Assembly (NCBI GenBank): GCA_016223085.1
Contig: JACRPS010000021.1
Span: 124,001 to 188,000 of the forward strand
Origin: Chloroflexota bacterium
GTDB lineage: Bacteria > Chloroflexota > Anaerolineae > Aggregatilineales > Phototrophicaceae
Direction: 5' to 3'
DNA length: 64,000 nucleotides
Shown: positions 16,153 to 25,358 of the stretch, piece by piece
Layout of the letters: every line of letters starts with the position of its first letter
How positions within the stretch are numbered: position 1 is the stretch's first letter
The notes under the pieces: generated by a model
What the model was told of the DNA's origin: nothing
The model's database searches: none
The model's input: the letters and a program-made list of their open reading frames with translations, nothing else
Program-made: the position numbers and the translations under genes

Positions 16153-16294
16153 TTCCCTGGCCCTCCTTACCGTTAACAATCTATCCAATCCAGCTTGCCC
16201 GGTTGCCCCCTGTCTCAAACCAGCCTGATTGTGTAAGATAGTTTCAGAATGAGCAATACGCACATTGTTTATACATAGGCACAAAAAGGATACT

Positions 16295-16672
16295 ATGGGA
16301 GGCCATATGCAGGAGCATCCTGAAGGCAAATGCCCGGTGGAAGTGACCCTGGACATCATCGGCGGCAAGTGGAAGCCGCTGATTATCTATCACCTGCTGG
16401 ATGGCACCAAGCGGTTTGGGCAGCTCCAGCGCCGCCTGCCCGGTGTCACCCGGCGGATGCTGACGCAGCACCTGCGTGAGCTGGAAGCCGCCGGCATCAT
16501 CCACCGCGAGGTGTACAAGGAAGTGCCGCCGAAGGTCGAATACTCGCTGACCGAGATTGGCCGGACGCTGACACCGGTGCTGGATACGATGGTTGAATGG
16601 GGCACGCGCTATCTGGAGAAAACTGAAAAACCCGTGAGAACCGCGCCAGTAAGGGATAAATTATTTGCCTGA
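16295..16672 (+). CDS. HxlR-family transcriptional regulator
   Basis: 125 residues. This winged HTH has the family hallmarks: KCPVEVTLDIIGGKWKPLII near the N-terminus with the conserved Cys (residue 10), RFGQLQRRLPGVTRRMLTQHL as the recognition helix, and VPPKVEYSLTEIGRTL as the wing. In HypR/YodB-type members this Cys senses quinones, aldehydes or disulfide stress. I chose the ATG at 16295 over one 30 bp upstream because the former begins the conserved domain more closely. It is divergent from the DsbA-like/SDR pair, which it most likely regulates (inference from layout). Confidence 0.92.
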   Translation: MGGHMQEHPEGKCPVEVTLDIIGGKWKPLIIYHLLDGTKRFGQLQRRLPGVTRRMLTQHLRELEAAGIIHREVYKEVPPKVEYSLTEIGRTLTPVLDTMVEWGTRYLEKTEKPVRTAPVRDKLFA

Positions 16673-16693
16673 GTATAACAAAGTCTTTATAAT
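16665..16693 (+). promoter_or_regulatory. Promoter of the LPXTG surface-protein gene
   Basis: TTGCCT (16665-16670), a 17-bp spacer and TATAAT (16688-16693) lie 35 bp before the ATG at 16728. The -35 overlaps the end of the HxlR gene. Confidence 0.6.
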
Positions 16694-16727
16694 TTGAAAT
16701 ACTTGTCACAAAACTTCGGGTGGGGAT

Positions 16728-19700
16728 ATGCAAAAAGTAGCTCGCGCCACGTTCCTGGGCCTTTGTTGGCGGGTCACAGTTGTATTATGGTTGACTGGCC
16801 TCAGCGTTATCGGGGTAGCAGCCCAGCCAGGCTGCACCATTTCCGGCGCCACCTACCGCGACTATAATGCCGATGGTACGCAGCAGGCCGGCGAGCCGGG
16901 CCAGGCTGGCGTAGTCGCCCGCGCCTACGATGCCACTGGGCAGGTCGTTGGCACGGCTACCTCGGATGCCAGCGGTGGTTTCAGCCTGATGCCAACCAGT
17001 ACAACCGAAGTACGGGTGGAATTTAGCTGGCCGGAGTCATTTTTGTATTCCGGGCGCCGCCTGGGGGGCGATAGCAGCACCACCATCACGTTTGTGGACT
17101 GCGGCGCGGGTGGCGCGACCGGCATCAATATGGGCCTCAGCCAGCCGGGGCAGTTCTGCATGAGCCAGGACCCGGAACTGGGGACAAGCTGCTACATCTT
17201 TGGCGACCAGCTTAACCCGGACCCCAGCATCACCAACATCACCACTTTCGTGGCCTTTCCATCCGACACAGGCGCGACCTGGTCTGACCGGGTTGGCGAA
17301 CGGTCGTTAGCGAACGCCGATGAGATTGGCACCACCCTGGGGCTGGGCTACCACCGCTCATCGGGCAGTTTTATGGCCGCCGCCTTTTTGAAGCGGCATA
17401 CCGGTTTCGGCCCCGGCGGGCCGGGCGGGATTTATCGTATCCCGGTCGGCGGCGGGCGACCCAGTCTGCTGATTAACCTGAACTCCGTCGGCATCAACGC
17501 CGGCGCTGACCCTCACCCGGCGACGACCAATGACTGCCCCACGCCGCGCTCTCATCCAAACTGCTGGCTGTATGAGGAAAATGCTTACCGAGTCATTGGC
17601 AAACTGTCGCTTGGTGATCTGGACGTGTCCGAAGATGACCAATCGCTGTATGTCGTTAACCTGTTCTCCCGCAGCCTGCATATTATTCCCCTGACGCTGG
17701 ACGGCGGCGCCCGCCCGGCCCAGATTCGTACCATTGGGCTGACCGGCCTGCCTGGCGTCACCTGTCCGGTTGGCGACCAGCGCCCCTTTGGCCTGGGCAC
17801 GCATGAGGGCCGTGTGTACGTTGGCATCGTCTGTTCGGCGGAGTCGTCGCAGAACCCCGCCGATCTGCGCGCTTACGTCTATTCGTTCGACCCGACCGGC
17901 GCGCCGGATTGGCGGTCGGAAGTGGTGCAGAACGGCAATCCGTATATCTCGCTCGACTATGCGCGTGGCTGTGTGGACTGGTCCATCCCGGGCGGGAACT
18001 GCGCCAACGCTTCGGCTGCGTGGAACCCGTGGACGACACCCACTACCTGGCCGCCAACGACCGGAGTTGCCGCAACCTTTCCACAACCACAATTGGTGGA
18101 CATTGTCTTTGATGGTGATGGCAACATGATACTGGGCTTCCGGGATCGCTTCGGTGACAGTTCCGGTTTTATGGCTCCAGACCCGTCGGGCTACACCGAT
18201 CCTGGAAACGAACTGTTCATCGGCATCACTGGCGGTGACATCCTGAAAGCCTGCCCGGATGGCAGTGGCCGGTGGGCGCTGGAAGACAACGGCACCTGTG
18301 GCGGAGCCACCACCGCCGGCACAGGTAACAACGAAGGGCCGGGAGGCGGCGAGTATTTTTTCCATGACCGTAACATCCCGAATGTGGCCGTGCCGAGCGC
18401 TGGACGGCACGATGAAATTTCGATGGGCAGTCTGGTGATCGTACCCGGCACCAACGAAGTTGGGCTGACCGTGTTTGACCCCCTGTGCGAAAGCGGCTGC
18501 GGCAGCGACCCGCTGTTTGACGGCGGTGTGGCTTACTTCAACAACGACACCGGCGCGCGCGTGCGCAGCTACCGGATTTATGACGGCAGGACTAACCAGC
18601 CGCCGCCGCTCCCGGTTTTTGGCAAGGCGAATGGTCTGGGCGATCTGGAAGCGGTGTGCGGCGTGGTGCCACTGGAGATCGGCAACCGTATCTGGGAAGA
18701 CCTGGACCGCAACGGGCGGCAGGACCCCGGCGAACTCAAGCTGGCGAACGTTGTGGTGCAGTTGTACATGGATCAGAACGGTGACGGTCAGGTTGAAGCC
18801 AACCCCATCGCCCGCACCACCACCAATGCTGATGGCGAGTATTACTTTAACGAAACCAATATTTTTGCCAGCAACTCCCTGTTCCCTGCGCCTGTGCCTA
18901 ACGTACACTTTCGTGATTTAAACGGCAGCGGCACGCGGGAAGATTTTGAGCCGGTGGGGGTACTGGCAGATACGGTTTATGAAGTCCGCCTGGACGATCC
19001 GGCCAACTACAACGGTGGGCCGCTGACCAATTACTACATCACGCGGGCGAACGCCGCCACGCTGCAGGATGGTAACGACGACGCCCGCGACTCTGACGGG
19101 ACGAACCGCAACCCGGCGCAGTTGGTCAGCGATACCAACTTCCCGTTCACGCGGCTGACGACCCGCATTTACGGTGATAATGACCATACCTATGACTTCG
19201 GCTTTGCGCTCCAACCGTCCGATCAAATCACGCAAACGCCGCCGCCACCTGGGACCCCCGGGCCGTCGGTTGTGGTTGGCAGCTTTGGCATCAGTAAAGT
19301 GGCTGACCCGCCGTTCAGCGCGCCGGGCGAAGAGGTGGCCTGGACGATTATCGTCACCAACAACGGCGACACACCGGCCACCAATGTGACCGTTATTGAC
19401 CGCGTGCCGGACGATCTGGAAATCCTGTCCGTCCCGTCCAATGCCACCGTTGACGGCCAGACGATACGGCTGACGTTTGCCGAAATTGGGCCGCGCTCAT
19501 CGGTGACGGTGGTTATCCGCACCCGCATCCGCGACGACATCGTTGTACCCTTTATCATCATTAACGAGGTCAGCGTGGAAGGCGGCCCTACTACCCAGGC
19601 ACAGGTGCTGAGCGTGACGCGCTTGCCGGAAACGGGCGAAACGCCGCTGCTGCGCTGGGTGCTGATCGGCGCGGCCTTCATGGTGCTGGCGGTGGGTGGG

Positions 19701-19736
19701 CTGCTGCTGGCGCGGCGGCGACTGGACCAGCCGTGA
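16728..19736 (+). CDS. Large exported SdrD-B/DUF11 surface protein with LPETG tail
   Basis: 1002 residues. A signal peptide (to about VAAQPG) leads into an SdrD-B-like domain (ISGATYRDYNADGTQQAGEP). A long central region follows (about 150-640), with Asp/Gly-rich strands (LSLGDLDVSEDDQSLYVVNL) suggesting a beta-propeller. A second SdrD-B domain (IGNRIWEDLDRNGRQDPGEL) with a Ca-binding look and a DUF11 domain (about 865-955, FGISKVADPPFSAPGEEVAW) come next. The end is LPETGE plus a hydrophobic helix and RRRLDQP, a textbook sortase sorting signal. It is probably displayed on the cell surface and covalently attached. No sortase gene is in the window. Its own promoter is visible at 16665-16693. 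Confidence 0.9.
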   Translation: MQKVARATFLGLCWRVTVVLWLTGLSVIGVAAQPGCTISGATYRDYNADGTQQAGEPGQAGVVARAYDATGQVVGTATSDASGGFSLMPTSTTEVRVEFSWPESFLYSGRRLGGDSSTTITFVDCGAGGATGINMGLSQPGQFCMSQDPELGTSCYIFGDQLNPDPSITNITTFVAFPSDTGATWSDRVGERSLANADEIGTTLGLGYHRSSGSFMAAAFLKRHTGFGPGGPGGIYRIPVGGGRPSLLINLNSVGINAGADPHPATTNDCPTPRSHPNCWLYEENAYRVIGKLSLGDLDVSEDDQSLYVVNLFSRSLHIIPLTLDGGARPAQIRTIGLTGLPGVTCPVGDQRPFGLGTHEGRVYVGIVCSAESSQNPADLRAYVYSFDPTGAPDWRSEVVQNGNPYISLDYARGCVDWSIPGGNCANASAAWNPWTTPTTWPPTTGVAATFPQPQLVDIVFDGDGNMILGFRDRFGDSSGFMAPDPSGYTDPGNELFIGITGGDILKACPDGSGRWALEDNGTCGGATTAGTGNNEGPGGGEYFFHDRNIPNVAVPSAGRHDEISMGSLVIVPGTNEVGLTVFDPLCESGCGSDPLFDGGVAYFNNDTGARVRSYRIYDGRTNQPPPLPVFGKANGLGDLEAVCGVVPLEIGNRIWEDLDRNGRQDPGELKLANVVVQLYMDQNGDGQVEANPIARTTTNADGEYYFNETNIFASNSLFPAPVPNVHFRDLNGSGTREDFEPVGVLADTVYEVRLDDPANYNGGPLTNYYITRANAATLQDGNDDARDSDGTNRNPAQLVSDTNFPFTRLTTRIYGDNDHTYDFGFALQPSDQITQTPPPPGTPGPSVVVGSFGISKVADPPFSAPGEEVAWTIIVTNNGDTPATNVTVIDRVPDDLEILSVPSNATVDGQTIRLTFAEIGPRSSVTVVIRTRIRDDIVVPFIIINEVSVEGGPTTQAQVLSVTRLPETGETPLLRWVLIGAAFMVLAVGGLLLARRRLDQP

Positions 19737-19775
19737 GCCGGGGATAACACCCTGACGGGAAAGTTTATGTAACGA

Positions 19776-19801
19776 CAGGGACATGGCGCTGCCATGTCCC
19801 T
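19776..19801. repeat. Palindromic repeat copy (AGGGACATGGC type)
   Basis: Arms AGGGACATGGC and GCCATGTCCCT, separated by GCT, lie between the ends of the convergent surface-protein and thiolase genes, where the hairpin could also act as a bidirectional transcript end. Confidence 0.9.
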
Positions 19802-19823
19802 ACATTTTTGCAACAATCAGTCT

Positions 19824-21092
19824 TTACCGAATAATCTCGATAATCGTGGCTTCGCCCTGGCCCACGCCCACGCACAGGGTAGCCAGTCCGGCGCGCATCG
19901 TCTCGCCAGCATCGGCGCGGCGGTGCATTTCGTACATGAGCGTCGTCAGGATGCGCGCGCCGGAACAGCCGAGCGGGTGTCCCAGCGCAATCGCACCGCC
20001 GTTAACGTTGGTGATCGCCTCGCTGATGCCCAGCTCGCGCAGCACTGCCAGCGCCTGCACGGCAAACGCCTCGTTCAGTTCCACCAGATCAATATCGGCC
20101 AGCGTTTTGCCCGCGCGCGCCAGCACCTTCCGGGTGGCCGGAACGGGGCCGAGTCCCATCGTGCGCGGGTTTACCCCGGCGGCAGCGGACGCCACCCAGC
20201 GCGCCAGTGGCTTAACGCCCAGCGCCTCGGCTTTCGCGGCGGACATCAGCACCAGCGCGCACGCGCCATCATTCAGGCCGCTGGAATTGCCCGCCGTCAC
20301 CGTGCCGCCGGCGCGGAAGGCCGGTTGTAACCGGGACAGCGATTCGAAATCTGTTGCCAGTTGGTAGCTGTCGCCAGTTTTGATATAACGCGGATGTTCG
20401 TCGGTGTCTACCACCAGCGGCGTGCCCTTCCGCTGCGGAATGCTGACCGGCACGATCTCCCGCCGGAAATACCCGGCGTTGATAGCGTGGACAGCGCGGG
20501 ACTGGCTTTGCAGGGCGAACCGATCCTGCTCCGCGCGGGTGATTTCGCCGCCGGTAATCTGTCCGGCGCAGCTTAGTTCATAGATGTTTTCGGCGGTTTC
20601 GCCCATCGCTTCCAGTGGGAACAGAGCTTCCAGGCGCGGGTTGGGGTAGCGCCAGCCGAGCGTGGTATCGTAGGCGGTGAGGTTGCCGTTGGCCCAGGGC
20701 TGCGCGTTTTTCGGCAGCGAATACGGCGCGCGTGTCATGGACTCTACGCCGCCCGCGACAAAAATATCCCCTTCGCCGCAGCGAATGGCGCGGGCCGCCT
20801 GGTTGACCGCGTTCAGGCCGCTGGCGCACAGCCGGTTCACCGTCACACCCGCCACCCGGTCGGGCAGGCCGGCCAGCAGCAGCGCCATGCGCGCCACGTT
20901 GCGGTTATCTTCGCCGGCCTGGTTGGCGCAGCCCAGATAAACTTCTTCGACTTCGGCGGCATTTATCCCCGCCCGGCGCACCGCTTCCTGAATCACCAGC
21001 GCGGCCAGATCATCCGGGCGCACTGCCGCCAGCGCCCCGCCCAGTTTGCCAATCGGCGTCCGTACCGCGCTGACAATCACCACGTCATCCAT
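19824..21092 (-). CDS. Acetyl-CoA C-acyltransferase (thiolase)
   Basis: 422 residues from the ATG at 21092. The nucleophilic Cys lies in [11 protein letters not shown] (C89), the catalytic His in [16 protein letters not shown], and the second Cys in [13 protein letters not shown] (usually CIGGGQG; here the first Gly is Val). The N-terminal [19 protein letters not shown] is typical. It catalyses thiolytic cleavage of 3-oxoacyl-CoA, or the reverse condensation, in beta-oxidation, aromatic degradation or acetoacetyl-CoA formation; the degradative type is favoured by the PcaF/FadA-like motifs. It stands alone, without hydratase or dehydrogenase neighbours, so the pathway cannot be fixed from context. 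Confidence 0.95.
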   Translation of the reverse strand: MDDVVIVSAVRTPIGKLGGALAAVRPDDLAALVIQEAVRRAGINAAEVEEVYLGCANQAGEDNRNVARMALLLAGLPDRVAGVTVNRLCASGLNAVNQAARAIRCGEGDIFVAGGVESMTRAPYSLPKNAQPWANGNLTAYDTTLGWRYPNPRLEALFPLEAMGETAENIYELSCAGQITGGEITRAEQDRFALQSQSRAVHAINAGYFRREIVPVSIPQRKGTPLVVDTDEHPRYIKTGDSYQLATDFESLSRLQPAFRAGGTVTAGNSSGLNDGACALVLMSAAKAEALGVKPLARWVASAAAGVNPRTMGLGPVPATRKVLARAGKTLADIDLVELNEAFAVQALAVLRELGISEAITNVNGGAIALGHPLGCSGARILTTLMYEMHRRADAGETMRAGLATLCVGVGQGEATIIEIIR

Positions 21093-21252
21093 TATTATCA
21101 CCATCCCGTTTTAACACCACAAACAGTATGATTGTAGCAAACAGCGGCGGGGTGCGGGTTTGATTTGGCAAACTGCACCTTGTAATCCCTATTGACCTCT
21201 AGTAGACTTCCATGCCCGTTTTTTCAGTGGCACAGCCAGAGGATACAGGACG

Positions 21253-23616
21253 ATGATTGTCGGTATGGACTTTGGCACGACCAACTCCGGCATGGCCGTT
21301 TACGATGGTCAGCACCTGCGCCTCATCCCGCTTGACCCGGCCAACGCCAACCCGCACGTGGCGCGCAGCGCGCTCTACATCACCAACGACCGCACCATTC
21401 ATATCGGACGTGACGCGATTGACACCTACTACCGGCAGAACCTGGGGCGCCCCTCCAAGTACGAACTGGTGCCGGTCGGCGAAATCGAACTGACTTTCGC
21501 CGAACTGCCCTCCTTCATCCGCGACGTATTTGCCGAACGCGACATTTATTCCCCCGGGCGGCTGTTCCTGTCGTTTAAGATGGGGCTGTCGTCGCCGAAC
21601 TACCTGGGCACGCTGGTCGGCGCGAACTATTTTTACCTCGAACACATCATCGCCACCTATCTCTACATCACCCGCCGCCGCGCCGAAGCCCTGCTGCAAA
21701 CCGAACTGGACACGATTGTGCTGGGGCGGCCTGTCCGCTATTCCGACGATGCCACCCACAACGAGTTAGCCCGCGAACGGCTGCTGCAGGCGGCCTTCCG
21801 CGCCGGTTACCAAACGGTCTACCTGCAATACGAGCCGGTGGCCGCCGCGCACTATTACGAAACCTTCATCAACCGCGAGCAGAACGTGCTGATCTTTGAC
21901 TTCGGCGGTGGCACGCTGGACATCAGCATCCTGCGGCTGGGCAATCCCAAAACGCGGCGGGTGCTGGCAAGCGGCGGCATCCCGATTGCCGGTGACGTGT
22001 TCGACCAGAAGATCGTGCGGGCGCTGCTGCCGCCGCACCTGGGCGAAGGCGAAACCTACCGCGCCGGCGACCGCGAACTGCCGATACCGGGGAGTTTTTA
22101 CGACGCCTTTTCCAGTTGGCAGGACCTGCTGGCCTTGCAGCGGCGCGAACGGCTGGACGCGCTAGAGCGCATCGAACGCGGCGCGCGCAGCCCGCACAAA
22201 ATCCACATGCTCATCCGGTTGATTCAGAGCAACTACGGCATCAAGCTGTTTGATATCGCCGAGGCGGGCAAACGCGCACTCTCCACCGCGCCGCAGGTAT
22301 CGCTGCTGTTTAACGGGCCGGGCTTCACGATTCAGGAATCGCTCAGCCGCGTCGAGTTCGAGCGCCTGATTCAGTCGGATATTCGCGTCATTGGCCAGCG
22401 GTTGGACGACGTAGTGCGGCAGGCCGGGCTGCGCGATGACCAGATTGACGCCGTGATTCGCACTGGCGGTTCGTCACAAATCCCGGCCTTCATTCAACTG
22501 CTGGAACGGCGCTTCGGCGCGGACAGGGTGCGCGACATTGATACCTTCAGCAGCGTCACGGCGGGACTGGGCGTGATCGCGCGCCAGCTAGAGGCGGGCG
22601 AACTCGCTTTACCTGCCCACACCCGCGCCGACCATCCTGACCCGACCTATCTCCAGAACAAGAAACAGGGCGGCATCCCGGTCGTGGATTTTGATCTGCT
22701 TAAGCGGCTGGTAGACCTCAGGGAGCGCCGCGCAGCGGCGGGCGACCAGCCCCGCGTCATCGTCGCCACAACTGCCGCCGGCGATCTGCAAACGTTCCGG
22801 CAGCCGCACTTCGGCGTCAACGGTTCACGGCAGCCCTTGCATCTGCCGGATGACCTGCGCCCGCCGGTAGACGCTTTCCTGCCGGATGAGCCGGTTTTAC
22901 TGATGACCACCGACTACCGCTTCCTGCTGCGCCCGGCTTCTGAACTGGCCGACCTGTACGAGGCTGGGCTGGACTTCGCCAGTATCGAAAACTTCCACCG
23001 GGATGCGTTTGGCAAGGAAACGGTGTGCGGGCTGGCGTCGGCGTCGGACTGGGACAGCGCCGCGTCGCTGCTGGTGCTGACCACGCGCGGCTACGGCAGG
23101 CTGATCGCCGCCGAGCCGTTCCTGAACCGCCTCAAACAGCACGTCCCCTACCGGATGGAACGGTCGCGCGGCTATCCGGCGGCGGTGCTGCCGGTGTCCC
23201 CGCACGGAGAAGTGATTCTCATCAGTCACGCGGGGCGGGCGCTGCGGCTGCCCGCACAGCGGCTGTCGTCGCTGGAAGAACGGCTGCTGCGAATACCGCC
23301 GGAGGGTGGCATCATCGGCGCGCTGTGCCTGCAACAGCCCGGCGACCTGCTGATCGCCACCGCTGGCGGCCACTACCAGGTGGTGCGCTCGACTGACATC
23401 CCCCTGACGGAAACGTTCAACACCAGTGGCAGCAAGGTTATCTCACGCGCCCAGCCGGTGATCGCGCGGTCGCACCGGTCCGACTGCCCGCTGTGGGTGA
23501 TCACCACCCGGCGTATCGTGCCGGTTGCGTTGAAATCCGGCACGGCTGGCCGCCTGCTGCGGCTGGAGCAGGGTGAGGCGCTGGTCAGCCTGTTCTACGA
23601 CACCGATGCGGCGTAG
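21253..23616 (+). CDS. Hsp70 ATPase domain fused to a GyrA-CTD-like propeller
   Basis: 787 residues. The N-terminal 450 or so are an Hsp70/actin ATPase of YegD-like type: GMDFGTTNSGMAVY (phosphate 1), NVLIFDFGGGTLDISIL (phosphate 2) and IRTGGSSQIPAFIQLLERRF (adenosine motif), with a long insertion before phosphate 2. There is no recognisable Hsp70 substrate-binding domain. Instead, from about 505 to the end come six spaced repeats of a strand plus glycine-turn pattern: RVIVATTAAGDLQTF, VLLMTTDYRFLLRP, SLLVLTTRGYGRLI, EVILISHAGRALRLP, DLLIATAGGHYQVVR and PLWVITTRRIVPVA. These resemble the blades of the DNA gyrase/topoisomerase IV A-subunit C-terminal pinwheel. The ATPase call is firm; the propeller call is by eye. 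Confidence 0.88.
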   Translation: MIVGMDFGTTNSGMAVYDGQHLRLIPLDPANANPHVARSALYITNDRTIHIGRDAIDTYYRQNLGRPSKYELVPVGEIELTFAELPSFIRDVFAERDIYSPGRLFLSFKMGLSSPNYLGTLVGANYFYLEHIIATYLYITRRRAEALLQTELDTIVLGRPVRYSDDATHNELARERLLQAAFRAGYQTVYLQYEPVAAAHYYETFINREQNVLIFDFGGGTLDISILRLGNPKTRRVLASGGIPIAGDVFDQKIVRALLPPHLGEGETYRAGDRELPIPGSFYDAFSSWQDLLALQRRERLDALERIERGARSPHKIHMLIRLIQSNYGIKLFDIAEAGKRALSTAPQVSLLFNGPGFTIQESLSRVEFERLIQSDIRVIGQRLDDVVRQAGLRDDQIDAVIRTGGSSQIPAFIQLLERRFGADRVRDIDTFSSVTAGLGVIARQLEAGELALPAHTRADHPDPTYLQNKKQGGIPVVDFDLLKRLVDLRERRAAAGDQPRVIVATTAAGDLQTFRQPHFGVNGSRQPLHLPDDLRPPVDAFLPDEPVLLMTTDYRFLLRPASELADLYEAGLDFASIENFHRDAFGKETVCGLASASDWDSAASLLVLTTRGYGRLIAAEPFLNRLKQHVPYRMERSRGYPAAVLPVSPHGEVILISHAGRALRLPAQRLSSLEERLLRIPPEGGIIGALCLQQPGDLLIATAGGHYQVVRSTDIPLTETFNTSGSKVISRAQPVIARSHRSDCPLWVITTRRIVPVALKSGTAGRLLRLEQGEALVSLFYDTDAA

Positions 23617-23620
23617 GTTG

Positions 23621-23647
23621 GTAGGGACACGGCGTTGCCATGTCTAC
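23621..23647. repeat. Degenerate palindromic repeat copy
   Basis: GTAGGGACACGGC, then GTT and GCCATGTCTAC: same family as the other copies, with mismatches in the right arm. It overlaps the stop codon of the MFS gene on the minus strand. Confidence 0.75.
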
Positions 23648-24855
23648 GCAGGCTGCCACCGGATGAACAGGGCCAGCGCCGCCAGCGCCAGCGCCGCGCC
23701 CAGCACAAACGGGGCCGCCGGGCCAAAACCCGGCCACACGCCAATCCCCTGCCAGACAATCCCGGCCAGCAGGCTGGCGGGCAAGGCGACCAGTCCGACC
23801 GCCGCGTTGTAGATGCCGTAGGCTGTGCCCCGTTTTTCGGGCGGGACGAGGTCGGCGACAAACGCTTTGGCTGTGCCTTCAAAAGTAGCGTAATACACGC
23901 CGTAGAGCGCATATAGCGCCCACGCCTGCCAGGCTTCGGTCATCGCGGCAAAACCGAGGTAGATCAGCCCGTAGACCGTCCAGCCCGCCACAATCAACCG
24001 CTTCCGGCCTACCCGGTCGGAGAGCGCACCCGCCGGGCCAGAGATGAGCGCGTAGACCAGATTAAAGGTGATGAGCATCCCCAGCACACCGGCAACGTTC
24101 AGCCCGCGCTCCTGCGCGCGCAGGATAAGAAACGCATCGGCGGAATTGCCCAGCGTGAAGATCGCCATGATCAGCAGAAAACGCCGGAACGCCGGTGTCA
24201 TCTCGCGCAGGCTGAGGCGCGGCGGGCGCGCATCCTCTTTGACCGGCACCTCCCGCGCGCCGAAGGCCAGTACCAGCACCGCCAGTACCGCCGGAATAAT
24301 GCTGACCAGCACCACTACCTGGAATGTCTCCTGTGATAGGCTGACTGCACCGAACTGCGTGCTGAGTACCAGCGCCAGCGCGATCATAAGACCCACCATC
24401 GCGCCCAGCGTGTCGCCGGCGCGGTGCAGCCCGAAGGCCAGCCCGCGGTGGCGCGGGTCAATACTATCGGCGATCAGCGCGTCACGCGGGGCGGTGCGGA
24501 TGCCCTTGCCAACCCGGTCAGCAAAGCGCACCGCCAGCACCCCCGGCCAGGTGGTCGTGAAAAACAAAAACGGCTTCGACAGGCTGGACAGCGTATACCC
24601 CAGCACCGTCAGGCTTTTGCGCTGGCGCAGCCGGTCGGACAGCCAGCCGGAGAATACCTTGAGGATGCTGGCGGTGCTTTCCGCAATGCCTTCGATCAGC
24701 CCGATGACGCCGGTTTTGACACCCAGCACGTTTGCCAGGAACAGCGGCAGCAGGTTCAGCACCATTTCGCTGGAAACGTCGGTCAGGAAGCTGGTGATCG
24801 TCACAATCCAGACATTACGCGGCAGGGCGCGCAGGCCGGTTTTGGCAGGGGACAT
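23644..24855 (-). CDS. MFS transporter
   Basis: 403 residues with about 12 hydrophobic segments. The loop 2-3 motif GWLSDRLRQRKSLTVLGYTL and the mirrored GALSDRVGRKRLIVAGWTVY in the second half are MFS signatures. FADRVGKGIRTAPRDALIADS is characteristic of a subgroup of putative sugar/drug efflux MFS proteins. Its C-terminal codons (RWQPA, stop) lie within a degenerate palindromic repeat, so that element has probably replaced the original tail. The substrate is unknown. It is convergent with the Hsp70 fusion gene. Confidence 0.9.
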   Translation of the reverse strand: MSPAKTGLRALPRNVWIVTITSFLTDVSSEMVLNLLPLFLANVLGVKTGVIGLIEGIAESTASILKVFSGWLSDRLRQRKSLTVLGYTLSSLSKPFLFFTTTWPGVLAVRFADRVGKGIRTAPRDALIADSIDPRHRGLAFGLHRAGDTLGAMVGLMIALALVLSTQFGAVSLSQETFQVVVLVSIIPAVLAVLVLAFGAREVPVKEDARPPRLSLREMTPAFRRFLLIMAIFTLGNSADAFLILRAQERGLNVAGVLGMLITFNLVYALISGPAGALSDRVGRKRLIVAGWTVYGLIYLGFAAMTEAWQAWALYALYGVYYATFEGTAKAFVADLVPPEKRGTAYGIYNAAVGLVALPASLLAGIVWQGIGVWPGFGPAAPFVLGAALALAALALFIRWQPA

Positions 24856-24876
24856 AATTGTTTTTCACCTTAACCT

Positions 24877-24905
24877 GTAGGGACATGGCGCTGCCATGTC
24901 CCTAC
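24877..24905. repeat. Palindromic repeat copy (GTAGGGACATGGC type)
   Basis: GTAGGGACATGGC, GCT and GCCATGTCCCTAC form a near-perfect 29-bp palindrome just upstream of the MFS gene start. The rest of 24906-25117 shows no gene or RNA I can support. Confidence 0.92.
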
Positions 24906-25117
24906 GGATACCCACCTTTTATCCTATGTCATACCCGCCTGAAGGGCGAGGATAATATATAACCATTGGCAGAGGGGTTCGTTACGCCGATTTTCATGAA
25001 CGAAAGATTAAAATTTCCGTTAGAATTGTGTTGCCCCCTATACACAAAAAGCGAAATTGGTTGTATCCTGTGATTTAAGCGACCGGGCTGGCACAGACTG
25101 GTCCGCTTGGGCAACTA

Positions 25118-25146
25118 TTGACATCCAAATATGATGGGGCTACAAT
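25118..25146 (+). promoter_or_regulatory. Sigma70-type promoter of tRNA-Ala
   Basis: TTGACA (25118-25123), a 17-bp spacer and TACAAT (25141-25146) lie 15 bp before the tRNA: a near-consensus vegetative promoter. Confidence 0.85.
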
Positions 25147-25160
25147 ACCTGCCAGTTCGC

Positions 25161-25233
25161 GGGCCTATAGCTCAGCTGGGAGAGCGCTTCAATGGCATTG
25201 AAGAGGTCAAGGGTTCGAATCCCTTTAGGTCCA
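25161..25233 (+). tRNA. tRNA-Ala(GGC)
   Basis: 73 nt. The acceptor stem GGGCCTA/TAGGTCC (one G-U) closes a D arm (GCTC/GAGC), an anticodon arm CTTCA-ATGGCAT-TGAAG with anticodon GGC, and a T arm AAGGG-TTCGAAT-CCCTT. The discriminator base is A; the CCA end is not encoded. It has a near-consensus promoter upstream and a terminator at 25275-25317. Confidence 0.97.
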
Positions 25234-25274
25234 CAGGCAGCGTAGACCAATTTGTATCAAGCTGGTCGTAAAGC

Positions 25275-25317
25275 CCCCTTCATCCGGTCATCACCTGAAG
25301 AAGGGGTTTTTATTTTT
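25275..25317 (+). terminator. Intrinsic terminator after tRNA-Ala
   Basis: CCCCTTC (25275-25281) pairs with GAAGGGG (25300-25306), followed by TTTTTATTTTTT. Confidence 0.8.
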
Positions 25318-25358
25318 TGACCTGTTTACGACGATCAGCACGAGAAAGGTAGTCGAGC

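Noticed and set aside
17358-18908. 516-codon minus-strand frame opposite the LPXTG surface protein
   Set aside because: Shadow of the SdrD-B/DUF11 gene, low-complexity Arg/Gln/Val composition.
24929-25114. 61-codon minus-strand frame before the tRNA
   Set aside because: Overlaps the tRNA promoter region; no Shine-Dalgarno sequence and no protein-like pattern.
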